Below are positions 28,303 through 49,076 of a stretch of 64,000 bases of DNA, one piece after another (the first letter of the stretch is position 1; every line of letters begins with the position of its first letter). Below the pieces are notes generated by a model. It made no database searches. It was not told where the DNA came from and worked only from the letters and a program-made list of their open reading frames with translations. The DNA comes from Cyanobium sp. E1_MAG_00006 (lineage in GTDB: Bacteria; Cyanobacteriota; Cyanobacteriia; PCC-6307; Cyanobiaceae): NCBI GenBank assembly GCA_027488975.1, contig JAIYAQ010000017.1, positions 1 to 64,000 of the forward strand. The letters are read 5' to 3'. Both the position numbers and the translations under genes were made by a program.

Positions 28303-29103
28303 TCAGCTGAGCAGTCCCTCCTCCACCAGCGTCTGCAGCCGCTCCAGCACCTGGGGGTCCTCAAGCTGCTCCAGGGCCAGGCGGGCTTCATCGCGCACAG
28401 CCGGATCGCCGTCGTGCAGCATCGCCCCCAAGAGCGACTCCACCACCTCGATCTGGCGGGGCTCCACCAGATCGCCGTACAGCCGTCCCAACGACCAGGC
28501 ACTGTTGCTGCGCACCACCGGCTCGCTGTCGATGCGCAGCGCCAGCAGCAACTGGCCGGCCGCCTGATCGGCCTTGGCCAGGCCGGTGGCGCCGGCATCC
28601 GCCAGGGAGCTGGCGGCCCAGAGCCGCACAGCGGCGATGTCGGTTTCCAGGGCGCGGATCAGCGGATTCATCACCGGCGCATCGGGGTAGCTGCTCAGGC
28701 TCCAGGCCACCGCCTTGCGCACATAGCCGTTGCTGTCGCTCTGCAGCAGCGCCAGCAATGGCGACACCGCCTGAAGATCGGGATTGCGGCCAAGGGCGTA
28801 CACAGCGCTCATGCGCAGGATCGGGCAGTTCGCCTCCAGCAGGGGCAGCAGCCGCGCCGGGGCCCGCGGGTCGCGATGCTCACAGAAGATGCGCAGGCCC
28901 TGCATGCGCTCCTCGTGGCTGCCCTGCAGCAGCTGCAGGCCGAGGTCGCACTCAGCGGCACTGTCCGCCAAGTCTTCGCCGGGAGCATCGAGCTCATCTA
29001 GGGGATCGCCCAGCAGCTCCTCGGCCAGCTCCCGGGCGAGCATCTCCGGATCGAACGCCAGCTCGGCCGGGCTGTGGGAGAACTCAGGGAACGGGCCTGT
29101 CAT
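28303..29103 (-). CDS. HEAT-repeat protein
   Basis: This is an alpha-solenoid protein of 266 residues. After an acidic N-terminus (EELLGDPLDELDAPGEDLADS), four or five HEAT repeats of about 32 residues follow, for example RMSAVYALGRNPD, RKAVAWSLSSYPD, RLWAASSLADAG and RSNSAWSLGRLYG. In cyanobacteria such proteins include bilin lyase subunits (CpcE type), NblB and assembly factors; none can be named from this sequence. It lies upstream of DUF2997-ycf35-ferredoxin in the same direction with an 80-base gap. Confidence 0.82.
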   Translation of the reverse strand: MTGPFPEFSHSPAELAFDPEMLARELAEELLGDPLDELDAPGEDLADSAAECDLGLQLLQGSHEERMQGLRIFCEHRDPRAPARLLPLLEANCPILRMSAVYALGRNPDLQAVSPLLALLQSDSNGYVRKAVAWSLSSYPDAPVMNPLIRALETDIAAVRLWAASSLADAGATGLAKADQAAGQLLLALRIDSEPVVRSNSAWSLGRLYGDLVEPRQIEVVESLLGAMLHDGDPAVRDEARLALEQLEDPQVLERLQTLVEEGLLS

Positions 29104-29154
29104 GCGGGGATCGTAAAAGCCTGCAGGCGCTGTGATCCGTCGCGCAGGAGGCCT

Positions 29155-29280
29155 TCAGCCGATCGGGGCAGGGGATGCCATGTCGCCAGGCAGCCAGATG
29201 CGTGCGCTGACGGCGAAGAGGGCCAGAGCGAACAGCACCACGATGGCCGCCGGCAGCAGGGTGGAGCGGAGGAACTGCAT
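29155..29280 (-). CDS. Putative 41-residue single-helix membrane protein
   Basis: This short frame begins MQFLRSTLLPAAIVVLFALALF, runs through one membrane helix and ends with a short lumenal or cytoplasmic tail (RIWLPGDMASPAPIG). It fits the gap between the HEAT-repeat gene and the secreted glycine-rich gene, on the same strand as both. Size and composition resemble small photosynthetic or respiratory complex subunits, but I cannot match it to a named one. A conserved start and hydrophobic helix make it a fair candidate. Confidence 0.5.
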   Translation of the reverse strand: MQFLRSTLLPAAIVVLFALALFAVSARIWLPGDMASPAPIG

Positions 29281-29313
29281 GGATCCGGCCCGATGGACTC
29301 CCATTCTGGCCAT

Positions 29314-30039
29314 TCAGCCGCCGCTGCCGTAGGCCACCTGACAGGCCGCGTTGAGCAGCTGGGCACCGTCGCCGGCGGCCGGCACACCGTTGAGAAGCCC
29401 ACCGCGGCAATCGCCTGAAGCGGCCTGGCTCAGAGCATTGCTCTGATAAGTGAATGAAACGCCGCCGTTGCCCACAGCCGTCACCGAGGCGTAATTGAGC
29501 TGGAGGCTGGTCTGGGGCACCACGATCCACACGGTCTGCTGGGCCGCTGCCGCATTCACCGCCGAGGTCACTGCCGCGGTGCCAACCACCGCCGCAGTGC
29601 CCCACCAAGCGAGTGGAGCGGCGCCATACCAACCGGTGGTCCAGGGCCGCGCCCCCCAGTAGCCACCGCCGGCCCAGCCGGGGTGATACACCGCAGCGCC
29701 ATAGGCAGCGGCGGGAGCGCGGGTGAGGCCGACTCCCGGGGCACCCCAGCCGGCTCCGGGGCGCACACCGGCCCCGGACGCCGGCCCCCCGATGCCTCCT
29801 GCTCCCACCCCCGGCCTCGGGGTCAGGCCAGCACCGGGGGCACCCCAGCCGGCACCGGGGCGCACGCCCGCACCGGAGGCCGGCCCGCCCACACCGCCGC
29901 GGATCGGCCGAGCCTCCGCAACGGCAGCCAGGGCGTTGGAAAGGCCAGCAACGACAGCGCCCACCAGCAGCCAGTGCCGCAGTGAGGCGCCAGCTCGCCC
30001 CGCCGGCGAGAGGACGGGAAACGCGGCAGGAGCGGGCAT
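29314..30039 (-). CDS. Secreted glycine/alanine-rich repeat protein
   Basis: I do not recognise a family. The start at ATG 30039 gives 241 residues with a signal-peptide-like N-terminus (SLRHWLLVGAVVAGLSNALAAV, then AEA). Two copies of a 23-residue glycine/proline motif (GGPASGAGVRPGAGWG) follow, then a hydrophobic, tryptophan- and tyrosine-rich stretch (PGWAGGGYWGARPWTTGWYG). The C-terminal 80 residues (QTVWIVVPQTSLQLNY) look like a folded domain with two cysteines. It could be an outer-membrane or cell-surface protein. Confidence 0.6.
   Translation of the reverse strand: MPAPAAFPVLSPAGRAGASLRHWLLVGAVVAGLSNALAAVAEARPIRGGVGGPASGAGVRPGAGWGAPGAGLTPRPGVGAGGIGGPASGAGVRPGAGWGAPGVGLTRAPAAAYGAAVYHPGWAGGGYWGARPWTTGWYGAAPLAWWGTAAVVGTAAVTSAVNAAAAQQTVWIVVPQTSLQLNYASVTAVGNGGVSFTYQSNALSQAASGDCRGGLLNGVPAAGDGAQLLNAACQVAYGSGG
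29722..29889. repeat. Two 69-base direct repeats, 99 bases apart
   Basis: The segments 29722-29790 and 29821-29889 are nearly identical (about 85-90 percent by eye) and both lie in the secreted glycine-rich protein. The 99-base spacing keeps the reading frame, so the gene probably grew by in-frame duplication. Confidence 0.8.
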
Positions 30040-30128
30040 CACGGCAGGCGCACAGGTCTGCGCGCACTCTGGCAACGGCTGGCCGATGCGGCCGCCACAC
30101 CTAGGGTGCCGCCAACCGGAACCGCCGC

Positions 30129-31430
30129 ATGAGCGCCCAGGATTCGCCGCCGCTGCGCAGCACCGGTACCCGGGCTGGCACGGCCCGGCGCCTGGTGGCG
30201 GTGACCGCTGAAGGGGTGGCCAGCGGCACGCCGCTGATGGTGGGCAGCAAGCTGCTGCAGGGCTGGCTCACGGCCAGCGGCGTACCGCTGGCGCTGATCG
30301 GCCTGATCCCCCTGGCGGAACTGCCCTACACGCTCAAGCTGTTCTGGGCTCCGCTGCTGGATCGCTGGCCGATCCCCTGGCCGGACCGGCGCCGGGGCTG
30401 GATCCTGGTGATGCAGCTGCTGCTGGTGGCCGTGATCGCCGGCATGGCCCTGCTGCGCCCGAGCACCAGCCCAGCCAGCCTGACGGCCGTGGGTGTGGCC
30501 GCGCTGGTGCTGGCGGTCTGCAGCGCCACCCAGGACATCGTGGTGGATGCCTACCGCACCGACCTACTGCCGGAAGCCGAGCGGGGGCCGGGTGCTGCCG
30601 CCGCCAGCCTCGGCTACCGCGCCGCGATGCTGGCCGTGGGGGCAGGCGGCTTTCTGCTGGCAGGGCGCTACGGCTGGCCGGCGGCCTTCCTCTGCGCCGC
30701 GGCGCTGGTGGCGGCCGTGATCCCCTTCACGCTCACCGCCCCGAAGCTCAAACCGGTGCAGCACGCCATCACCAGCCTGCGCCAGGCGGTGCTGGGGCCG
30801 GCGCGCGAGTTTCTGCACCGGGCCGGGCCCGGCCGCAGCTGGCTGCTGCTGCTGCTGGTGCTGCTCTACCGCTGGCCCGACGGCCTGCTCAGCGCCATGG
30901 CGATCCCCTTCCTGCAGCTGCAGGGCTTCAGCGAGGCTCAGATCGGCCTGGTGCAGGGGGGCTGGGCCATCGGCGCCACCATGGTGGGCACCGTGCTCGG
31001 CGGCGCCCTGTTCGCCTGGCTGGGGATGAACCGCTCCCTCTGGCTGTTCGCCGCCGTCGGGGCCATCGGCAACCTCAGCTACTGGGCCCTGGCGCGCTTC
31101 GGCGGTGGCTTCGCCGGCCTGATCACGGCGGTGAGCCTGGAGAACATCAGCGGCGGCATGGTCGGCGCCGTGTTCGTGGCTCTGCTGATGAGCCTCTGCA
31201 ACCCGCGCTTCTCCGCCACGCAATACGCGCTGCTCTCAGGCGTCTACGCCATGAGCCGCTCGCTGCTTTCTGCACCGGCAGGTGTGGTGGCTGAGCGGGT
31301 GGGTTGGCCGAGCTTCTTCCTGTTCACGGTGGCGGCAGCGGTGCCCGGCTTTCTCCTGCTGGCCAGGCTGGCCCCCTGGAACGAACAGGAGGCGCGAGGC
31401 GCCTTCGACCCCAGCCGCGATCCCACCTGA
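30129..31430 (+). CDS. MFS permease, AmpG-like
   Basis: This is a 12-helix major facilitator protein of 433 residues. The pattern LIPLAELPYTLKLFWAPLLDRW followed by RRRGW and, in the fourth helix, ATQDIVVDAYRTDLL is characteristic of AmpG-type permeases, which take up muropeptides for recycling of the cell wall. The substrate is not proved by sequence. ATG 30129 follows a 90-base divergent spacer from the glycine-rich gene. It converges on rlmN. Confidence 0.85.
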   Translation: MSAQDSPPLRSTGTRAGTARRLVAVTAEGVASGTPLMVGSKLLQGWLTASGVPLALIGLIPLAELPYTLKLFWAPLLDRWPIPWPDRRRGWILVMQLLLVAVIAGMALLRPSTSPASLTAVGVAALVLAVCSATQDIVVDAYRTDLLPEAERGPGAAAASLGYRAAMLAVGAGGFLLAGRYGWPAAFLCAAALVAAVIPFTLTAPKLKPVQHAITSLRQAVLGPAREFLHRAGPGRSWLLLLLVLLYRWPDGLLSAMAIPFLQLQGFSEAQIGLVQGGWAIGATMVGTVLGGALFAWLGMNRSLWLFAAVGAIGNLSYWALARFGGGFAGLITAVSLENISGGMVGAVFVALLMSLCNPRFSATQYALLSGVYAMSRSLLSAPAGVVAERVGWPSFFLFTVAAAVPGFLLLARLAPWNEQEARGAFDPSRDPT

Positions 31431-31473
31431 CGGGGGCGCGTCGAGCGGCGGTGGCAATGGAGGTGGCGAACGC

Positions 31474-32606
31474 TCAGGCCCGACCAGCCGGCGCGGGTTC
31501 CAGGCTGCCCTCCAGCCGACGGCGGAGCTGACCACAGGCGGCATCGGCATCGAGGCCACGGCTGGCGCGCACGCTCACGGCCACATGGCGCGCCTGCAGG
31601 GCGCGGCGGAAACCCTCCACCGCTGCCGGGGTGGGGCGCTGGAACTCCTCCTCGGCGATGGGGTTGTAAGGGATGAGATTCACGTGGCTCTGGAAGCCGC
31701 GCAGCAGCTGAGCCAGGGCCTCGGCATGGCGGGGCTGGTCGTTGAGTCCGCCCAGCAGGATGTATTCGAAACTGACGCGCCGGCCGGTGATCGCCACGAA
31801 CCGGCGGCAGTCCTCGAGCAGCTCGGCGATCGGATAGGCGTGGGCGGTGGGGATCAACAGCTCGCGCAGGCGCTGATCGGGAGCGTGCAGGCTCACCGCC
31901 AGAGTGAACTGGGCACGGCCGAGCCGGGCCAGGGCCAGCTCCGCCAGCTGCTGCAGGGTGCGGGCCACGCCCACGGTGCTGACGGTGATCTGGCGCTGGG
32001 CCATGCCCAGGTCGGTGCAGAGGCAATCGATGGCGGCGAGCACCGCCTCACTGTTGAGCAGCGGCTCGCCCATGCCCATGAACACCACGTGGCTGGGGCG
32101 CTGCTCCATGGCCTCGCGCACGCTCAGCACCTGATCGACGATCTCGTGAACCGCCAGCGAACGCTGCAGACCGCCCTTGCCGGTGGCGCAGAAGCGGCAG
32201 GCCATCGGGCAGCCCACCTGGCTGCTGACGCAGACCGTCAGCCGGCCCTCGGCGGGGATGCCCACGGTCTCGATGCTGAGGCCGTCGTGGGTGCCGAGCA
32301 GCAGCTTGGTGGTGCCATCGCGGGCGACGCTGCGATGCATCTCGCGCGAGCGGCCGATCCAGTCGGCGGAGCCAGAGGGAGGTGCTGCCGCCTCGAGCTG
32401 CTCGCGGAAGGCCTTGGGCAGCACGCTGACATCAGCCAGGCGGCGGGCCCCCTTGGCGTAGAGCCAATCGTGCAGTTGCCGGCCGCGGAAGGCAGCCTGG
32501 CCGTGGTCCACGGCCCACTGCTCCAGTGCGGCAACACCCATGCCCAGCAGGGGCGAGGGATCTGCAGCCGGGGGGCCAGCAGTAGCGGCGGCGGCCGCAG
32601 CATTCA

Positions 32607-32607
<1 letters not shown>
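31474..32607 (-). CDS. rlmN: 23S rRNA (adenine-2503 C2) methyltransferase
   Basis: This radical-SAM enzyme methylates A2503 of 23S rRNA and A37 of some tRNAs. The protein has 377 residues. The 4Fe-4S cluster ligands are in [24 protein letters not shown] and the cysteine near the C-terminus (DADAACGQL) complete the RlmN signature, including the cysteine that forms the methyl thioether intermediate. The N-terminus has an alanine-rich stretch. Its start overlaps the hli stop. Confidence 0.95.
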
Positions 32608-38872
<6,265 letters not shown>

Positions 38873-38950
38873 GGCCGGGAAGCGCGCGGAGGTCGGAAGG
38901 AACGGAACGGATCAGCCGGCACCCGCCAGGGGTGGTGCTGAATCGATCGA

Positions 38951-42241
<3,291 letters not shown>

Positions 42242-42550
42242 GCGGTGAACCTGCAGGAACGGGTTGGACGGGACAAAAGGGCCTGGCGGCGTAGGCGCAG
42301 GTCTGGGGGAGGGACTGAAGGCGCCGGCAGGGCGCCCGCTGCAACGGCCGACAGCAACAGCCGCCCCCCGGGAAGGGAGCGGCTGGCCGGCCGGTGCATC
42401 TATTCAGCTCGCCTCAACCCCGCAGACAACGACGACTTGCACCGGATAGACACAGCACCAGAAAGGGCAGGCCCGCCAGGATGCCGGCGGGCGCTTTCGG
42501 GCTGCAGCGAGCACAGGAGAACCAGAACCCGCTGCCAGGCCAATAAATCA
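42242..42550 (-). promoter_or_regulatory. rpoB-rpoC1-rpoC2 upstream region
   Basis: No gene is seen in these 309 bases. On the minus strand the sequence just after the tatD stop contains TATGAT (42550-42555 overlaps the tatD end), which resembles a -10 box in an AT-rich patch, though no clear -35 box lies at the right distance. If it is used, the rpoB leader is about 300 bases long. The right part is AT-richer and the rest is GC-rich with purine runs. Confidence 0.4.
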
Positions 42551-43372
42551 TCATACACTGTGAAGCGCAGGCCCAAACAACGCGCAGGCGTTGGCCGTGC
42601 TCTGCAGTGCCACTTCGGTCAGGCTCTGCTCACGCAGCTGGGCCACCCGCTCGGCCACGGCGGCCACGTAGGCCGGCTCGTTGCGTTTGCCGCGCCGGGG
42701 CACCGGCGCCAGGAAGGGGCAGTCGGTCTCCACCAGAAAGCGATCGGCCGGCACCTGACGGGCGCAGTCGTGGGTGTCGGCGGCTTTGGGATAGGTGACG
42801 TTGCCGCTGAAGGAGATGTAGAGGCCCAGCTCGAGGAAGCCGGCCATCTCGGCAGGCGTGCCGCTCCAGCAGTGCATCACGCCACGGGGGCAGGCGCCGC
42901 GGCCGGCCCGCTCGTGCAGCTCCGCCAGCATCGGCTCGGCCGCATCGCGGCAGTGGATGATCACCGGCAGATCCAGCTCCACCGCCAGATCCAGCTGGGG
43001 GCGGAGCATCGCGAACTGCTGCTCAAGGTTCTTGTCGCGGAACAGATCCAGTCCCAGCTCGCCGATTGCCACCACGCGCGGATCGTCCATGGCGGCGTCT
43101 CGCAGCACCTGAGGCGTATCCGCCTGCCAGTGCTCGGGGTCGAGCGGATGCACCCCCACGGAATAGCGCAGCTCGGGGAAGCGATCGGCCAGGGCACGGA
43201 TCGCCGGGATTTCCGAGGGTTCCACACAGGCGTGGAGGAGGCGCCCAACACCGGCGTCGCGCCAGCGCTGGGCCACCTCCTCCAGGTCGTCGTCGAAATT
43301 GCGGAAGACGATGTGGCAGTGGCTGTCGATCAGCGGAGCAGCAAGGCTCTCGAGGGCGACAGCCGCAGCCAT
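42551..43372 (-). CDS. tatD: TatD-family deoxyribonuclease
   Basis: This is a metal-dependent hydrolase related to the 3'-5' DNase TatD. It has 273 residues in a TIM-barrel fold. Metal ligands are visible in DSHCHIVF, AIGELGLD (Glu), HCRDAAEP, HCWSG and the final Asp in VETDCPFLAP. It lies between rpsT and rpoB in the same direction, a conserved cyanobacterial order. Confidence 0.92.
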   Translation of the reverse strand: MAAAVALESLAAPLIDSHCHIVFRNFDDDLEEVAQRWRDAGVGRLLHACVEPSEIPAIRALADRFPELRYSVGVHPLDPEHWQADTPQVLRDAAMDDPRVVAIGELGLDLFRDKNLEQQFAMLRPQLDLAVELDLPVIIHCRDAAEPMLAELHERAGRGACPRGVMHCWSGTPAEMAGFLELGLYISFSGNVTYPKAADTHDCARQVPADRFLVETDCPFLAPVPRRGKRNEPAYVAAVAERVAQLREQSLTEVALQSTANACALFGPALHSV

Positions 43373-43379
43373 GGTTGAA

Positions 43380-43433
43380 GGGTTCGAATCGAGACCCGAA
43401 CCCTAAACAGGCATCGGCGCCACAGACGCCGAT
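43380..43433. other. Two adjacent stem-loop-forming inverted repeats
   Basis: GGGTTCG / CGAACCC (43380-43386 and 43397-43403) and ATCGGCG / CGCCGAT (43413-43419 and 43427-43433) lie in the rpsT-tatD gap. Neither is followed by a U-run on the minus strand. They may be processing hairpins or weak terminators of rpsT. Confidence 0.35.
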
Positions 43434-43502
43434 TCGGAAATGAGCCCGGTTAGCAAGGCGGAGCGACGCGCTCCTGGGGCCCTAGCGCACCAGGCAGCAG
43501 GC

Positions 43503-43823
<321 letters not shown>

Positions 43824-43920
43824 TCAGCAAACGAAGACTCTACCCCCTGCACCGCACCCCACCTCGCCTCAAGGTCGCCGGGCGGCGGCCATCTAGCTTG
43901 AATCCCCTCCCCTGACTCCC

Positions 43921-45291
43921 GTGTCCGTGCCCGCCAGCAGCCCGCTGACCAGCGCCGACCAAGCCGGGCGCTCCGCCGATGAGCTCACGGCGCACCAACC
44001 GGTGCAGATCCCGGTGCTGCGCGATCCGCAGGCGGCCGGCGAGCGGCTGGAGGCGATCGCTGAGCGCACCGGCAGCGGCCAGAGCCAGGAGGCGGCCGAG
44101 CGGGTGGAGGTGATCCTCGAGCAGGTGCGCACCCGTGGTGATGCCGCCCTGCTGGAGCTGAGCGAGCGCTTCGATGGCGTAAGGCCCGATCCGCTGCGCA
44201 TCCCTGCCGGCGAACTGGAGTCCGCCTGGGCCGACACCCCGGCCGACCTGCAGGACGCCCTCCGCCTTGCCCACCGCCGCATCCTGGAGTTTCACCAGCG
44301 CCAGAAACCAGCCGACATCGCCATGACGGGCGTGCACGGCGAGCGGCTGGGACGCCGCTGGCGGCCGGTGGAGCGAGCTGGTCTGTATGTGCCCGGGGGG
44401 CGCGCCAGCTACCCGAGCACGGTGCTGATGAATGCGGTGCCGGCCACGGTGGCCGGGGTGCGACGGCTGGTGATGGTGACCCCGCCGGGCCCCGAGGGAC
44501 GGGTGAACCGCACGGTGCTGGCGGCCGCCCACCTGGCTGGCGTGAACGAGATCTATCGGGTGGGTGGCGCCCAGGCCATCGCCGCCCTGGCTTACGGCAC
44601 CGAGAGCATCCCCCGGGTGGATGTGATCAGCGGCCCCGGCAACCTCTACGTGACCCTGGCCAAGAAGGCCGTCTACGGCCGTGTGGCGATCGATTCCCTG
44701 GCCGGTCCCAGCGAGGTGCTGGTGATCGCCGACCAAAGCGCCAACGCCGAGCAGGTGGCCGCCGATCTGCTGGCCCAGGCGGAGCACGACCCGCTGGCCG
44801 CCGCGATCCTGCTCACCACCAGCGAAGAGATGGCGGCGGCGGTGCCGGCAGCGATCGAGGCCCAGCTGGCGGGCCACCCCCGCGCCGCCATCACCCGCCA
44901 GGCCCTCAACGACTGGGGGCTGATCGTGGTCTGCACCAGCCTGGAGCAGGCGGCGGCCCTCAGCGATCGCTTCGCGCCGGAGCACCTCGAGCTGCAGGTG
45001 GAGCGCCCTGAGCCGCTGGCCGATCAGATCCAGCACGCCGGCGCCATCTTTCTCGGGGCCTGGACCCCGGAGGCCGTGGGCGACTACCTGGCGGGGCCGA
45101 ACCACACCCTGCCCACCTCCGGCACGGCCCGTTTCGCCGGTGCCCTCAGCGTGGAGACCTTCCTGCGCCACACCAGCCTGATCCAGTTCAACCGGGCCGC
45201 ACTTGAAGCCACCGGGCCGGCCGTGATCACCCTGGCCGAGAGCGAAGGGCTGCACAGCCATGCCGAATCGGTTCGCCGCCGGCTCAGCTGA
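43921..45291 (+). CDS. hisD: Histidinol dehydrogenase
   Basis: The enzyme catalyses the last two steps of histidine synthesis, L-histidinol to histidine, with NAD and zinc. The protein has 456 residues. Family motifs [55 protein letters not shown] and the C-terminal [14 protein letters not shown] are present. The start is GTG 43921. The stop sits in a perfect 20-base palindrome. It is a single gene here, with rpiA convergent downstream. Confidence 0.96.
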   Translation: MSVPASSPLTSADQAGRSADELTAHQPVQIPVLRDPQAAGERLEAIAERTGSGQSQEAAERVEVILEQVRTRGDAALLELSERFDGVRPDPLRIPAGELESAWADTPADLQDALRLAHRRILEFHQRQKPADIAMTGVHGERLGRRWRPVERAGLYVPGGRASYPSTVLMNAVPATVAGVRRLVMVTPPGPEGRVNRTVLAAAHLAGVNEIYRVGGAQAIAALAYGTESIPRVDVISGPGNLYVTLAKKAVYGRVAIDSLAGPSEVLVIADQSANAEQVAADLLAQAEHDPLAAAILLTTSEEMAAAVPAAIEAQLAGHPRAAITRQALNDWGLIVVCTSLEQAAALSDRFAPEHLELQVERPEPLADQIQHAGAIFLGAWTPEAVGDYLAGPNHTLPTSGTARFAGALSVETFLRHTSLIQFNRAALEATGPAVITLAESEGLHSHAESVRRRLS

Positions 45292-45297
45292 GCCGGC
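45278..45297. repeat. Perfect 20-base palindrome across the hisD stop codon
   Basis: GCCGGCTCAG followed by its reverse complement CTGAGCCGGC spans the TGA of hisD, with rpiA ending 25 bases further on from the other side. It can form an 8-bp hairpin with an AGCT loop in either transcript, so it may act as a bidirectional end point, although there is no U-run. Confidence 0.6.
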
Positions 45298-45321
45298 CGA
45301 GCCCCCGCAACTGGCTAAAAC

Positions 45322-46035
45322 TCAGCGCTTCTGCAGATCCCGCACGCCGGCAACGCCATCAACGATCTCACCAACAAGCACCTGATCGGTGAGATTCACG
45401 AACAGCCCATTTTCCAGCACGCCGGGCAGGTTGTTGATCGTTTTCTCGAGGCCCTCGGGATCGCTGATGCCGCCGGCGAACTTCACATCCAGCACCAGGT
45501 TGCCCTGGTCGGTCACCACCGGGCCGGCCTTCTTCACGGCCATGCGCAGCTGGGCGTCGCCCCCCAGCTCAGCCAGCTGGCCCCGCACCTGACGCCAGGC
45601 GCCGGGGAGCACCTCCACCGGCAGCAGGAAGCCGAGGTTGAGCGTGTCCACAAGCTTGGTGGAATCCACCACCACCACGAAGCGCTTCGCCCGCACGGCC
45701 ACGAGCTTCTCCTGCACGTGGCAGGCGCCGCCGCCCTTGATCAGCTGGAAGGAGGGATCCACCTCATCGGCACCGTCGATGGCCAGATCGATGCGGTCGA
45801 CCGCATTGAGGCTCTGCAGGGGGATGCCCAGCTCAGCCGCCAGCACCTCGCCCTGGAAGGAGGTGGTCACACCCACGATGTCGGTGAGTGCACCGCTCTT
45901 GAGCTTGGCGCCGAGTGCCTGGATCATCAGGGCGGCGGTCGAGCCTGAGCCCAGGCCCACCACCATGCCGCTCTGGATCTGCTCGGTGGCGGCCGCCGCC
46001 ACCGCCTGCTTCATCTGATCCTGCAGACCCGCCAT
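45322..46035 (-). CDS. rpiA: Ribose-5-phosphate isomerase A
   Basis: It interconverts ribose-5-phosphate and ribulose-5-phosphate in the Calvin cycle and pentose phosphate pathway. The protein has 237 residues. Signature stretches [38 protein letters not shown] and VDSTKLV are intact, with the conserved Asp and Lys of the active site. Start ATG 46035 (a GTG one codon upstream is equally in frame). It converges on hisD and shares its direction with the htrA gene upstream. Confidence 0.96.
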   Translation of the reverse strand: MAGLQDQMKQAVAAAATEQIQSGMVVGLGSGSTAALMIQALGAKLKSGALTDIVGVTTSFQGEVLAAELGIPLQSLNAVDRIDLAIDGADEVDPSFQLIKGGGACHVQEKLVAVRAKRFVVVVDSTKLVDTLNLGFLLPVEVLPGAWRQVRGQLAELGGDAQLRMAVKKAGPVVTDQGNLVLDVKFAGGISDPEGLEKTINNLPGVLENGLFVNLTDQVLVGEIVDGVAGVRDLQKR

Positions 46036-46066
46036 CACGCCACGCTGAAGTGGCGGTGACCGTAGC

Positions 46067-48042
<1,976 letters not shown>

Positions 48043-48099
48043 GCCGGCTCAGGCTCACCGATGGCAGGCCTTAAGTTGCCAGCTCCGCGCATCGTTGGC

Positions 48100-48363
48100 A
48101 TGGCTGCGATCCCCCCCGGCACCCGGCAACGCTGCAACCTCTGCCAGGTGGAGATCCAGGGCATGGTCGGCGGAGGCGACCTGGTGCACTTCAGCCAGGG
48201 CGGCCCTTCCACCCGCTCCAAGCTCTGGGCGCGGGTGTGCCAGTACCTGCGCACCGATGAGCAGAAGGCCCAGTGCCTGAACCAGGATGCAAGCCTGCGC
48301 GGCGAGATCCAGCCAGGCGACAACTACATGGAGCCTCCGGCGATGGACCTGAGCAGCTTCTGA
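48100..48363 (+). CDS. Small hypothetical protein with a CxxC motif, 87 residues
   Basis: I do not recognise a named family. The protein has an early CNLC motif (RQRCNLCQVEI) and a pattern GGDLVHFSQGGPSTRSKLWARVCQYL; a fourth cysteine follows in KAQCLNQDA. It may bind a metal ion through these cysteines. The start could be ATG 48100, or ATG 48061 (100 residues), which would leave only 18 bases to the divergent phosphoesterase start. It lies upstream of rimP with a 199-base gap. Confidence 0.65.
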   Translation: MAAIPPGTRQRCNLCQVEIQGMVGGGDLVHFSQGGPSTRSKLWARVCQYLRTDEQKAQCLNQDASLRGEIQPGDNYMEPPAMDLSSF

Positions 48364-48562
48364 GCAGCGTCTGAGGGAGTTCCGGACAGCGACATGCCGC
48401 GCGCACGGCGATCGCCTACCTTTGGGAAGTGCCCGGCGGGCATCATTCCGAACAGTCTGCGCACGAGCGGTGGCCCGACGGCCCGACGCGGCGCCTGACC
48501 GGACGGAGGCAGATCACTGCAGGTGCCGGACGGGTGGCCCGTTCCCTGTTGCGCACCGCTCC

Positions 48563-49036
48563 TTGCCGCACCCCCTGATCCCCGACCTCCAGAGCCTGGC
48601 CAGCCAGGCGGCGGATGCCGCCGGATTCCAGGTGTGCGGCGTTCAGCTGCACAGCCACCGCATCCCGATGACGCTGCAGGTGCAGCTGCGTCTGGCCGAC
48701 GGCGGTGACGTCAGCCTCGATCAGTGCGCCGCCTTCAGCGGCGTGCTGGGGGAGGTGCTCGAGGCCAGCGACCTGATCGAGGAGCCCTATGTTCTCGAGA
48801 TCAGCAGCCCTGGCGTCAGCGAGGAGCTGAGCGACGACCGCGACTTCCGCAGCTTCCGCGGCTTCCCGGTGATCGTTCACACCCGTGATGCAGCCACAGG
48901 GGCCGAATCCAGCCGCGAGGGCCTGCTGCTGGAGCGCAACGACAGCCACGTGCTGCTCAACGTGCGCGGCCGCACGGTGCGCCTTCCCCGCGGCGAGGTG
49001 ATCGCCGTGCGGCTGGTCACCCCCAGCGAGGGCTGA
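48563..49036 (+). CDS. rimP: Ribosome maturation factor RimP
   Basis: This protein acts in 30S subunit assembly. I chose the TTG start at 48563, giving 157 residues, the usual family length. It begins PHPLIPDLQSLASQAADAAG. The N-terminal domain contains VSLDQCAAFSGVLGEVLEASD and the signature YVLEISSPGVSEEL; the C-terminal SH3-like domain ends VRLPRGEVIAVRLV. It heads the classic rimP-nusA-ylxR-infB operon; upstream sequence in the same frame looks non-conserved. Confidence 0.91.
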   Translation: MPHPLIPDLQSLASQAADAAGFQVCGVQLHSHRIPMTLQVQLRLADGGDVSLDQCAAFSGVLGEVLEASDLIEEPYVLEISSPGVSEELSDDRDFRSFRGFPVIVHTRDAATGAESSREGLLLERNDSHVLLNVRGRTVRLPRGEVIAVRLVTPSEG

Positions 49037-49076
49037 CGCTCCCCATTCCCACGCCCGCTTCCACCCCCCTTAGCCC

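Noticed and set aside
28011-28598. Longer reading frame upstream of DUF2997
   Set aside because: The extra part is an antisense-like Arg/Pro/Trp-rich sequence within the HEAT-repeat gene; the DUF2997 N-terminus begins at 28223.
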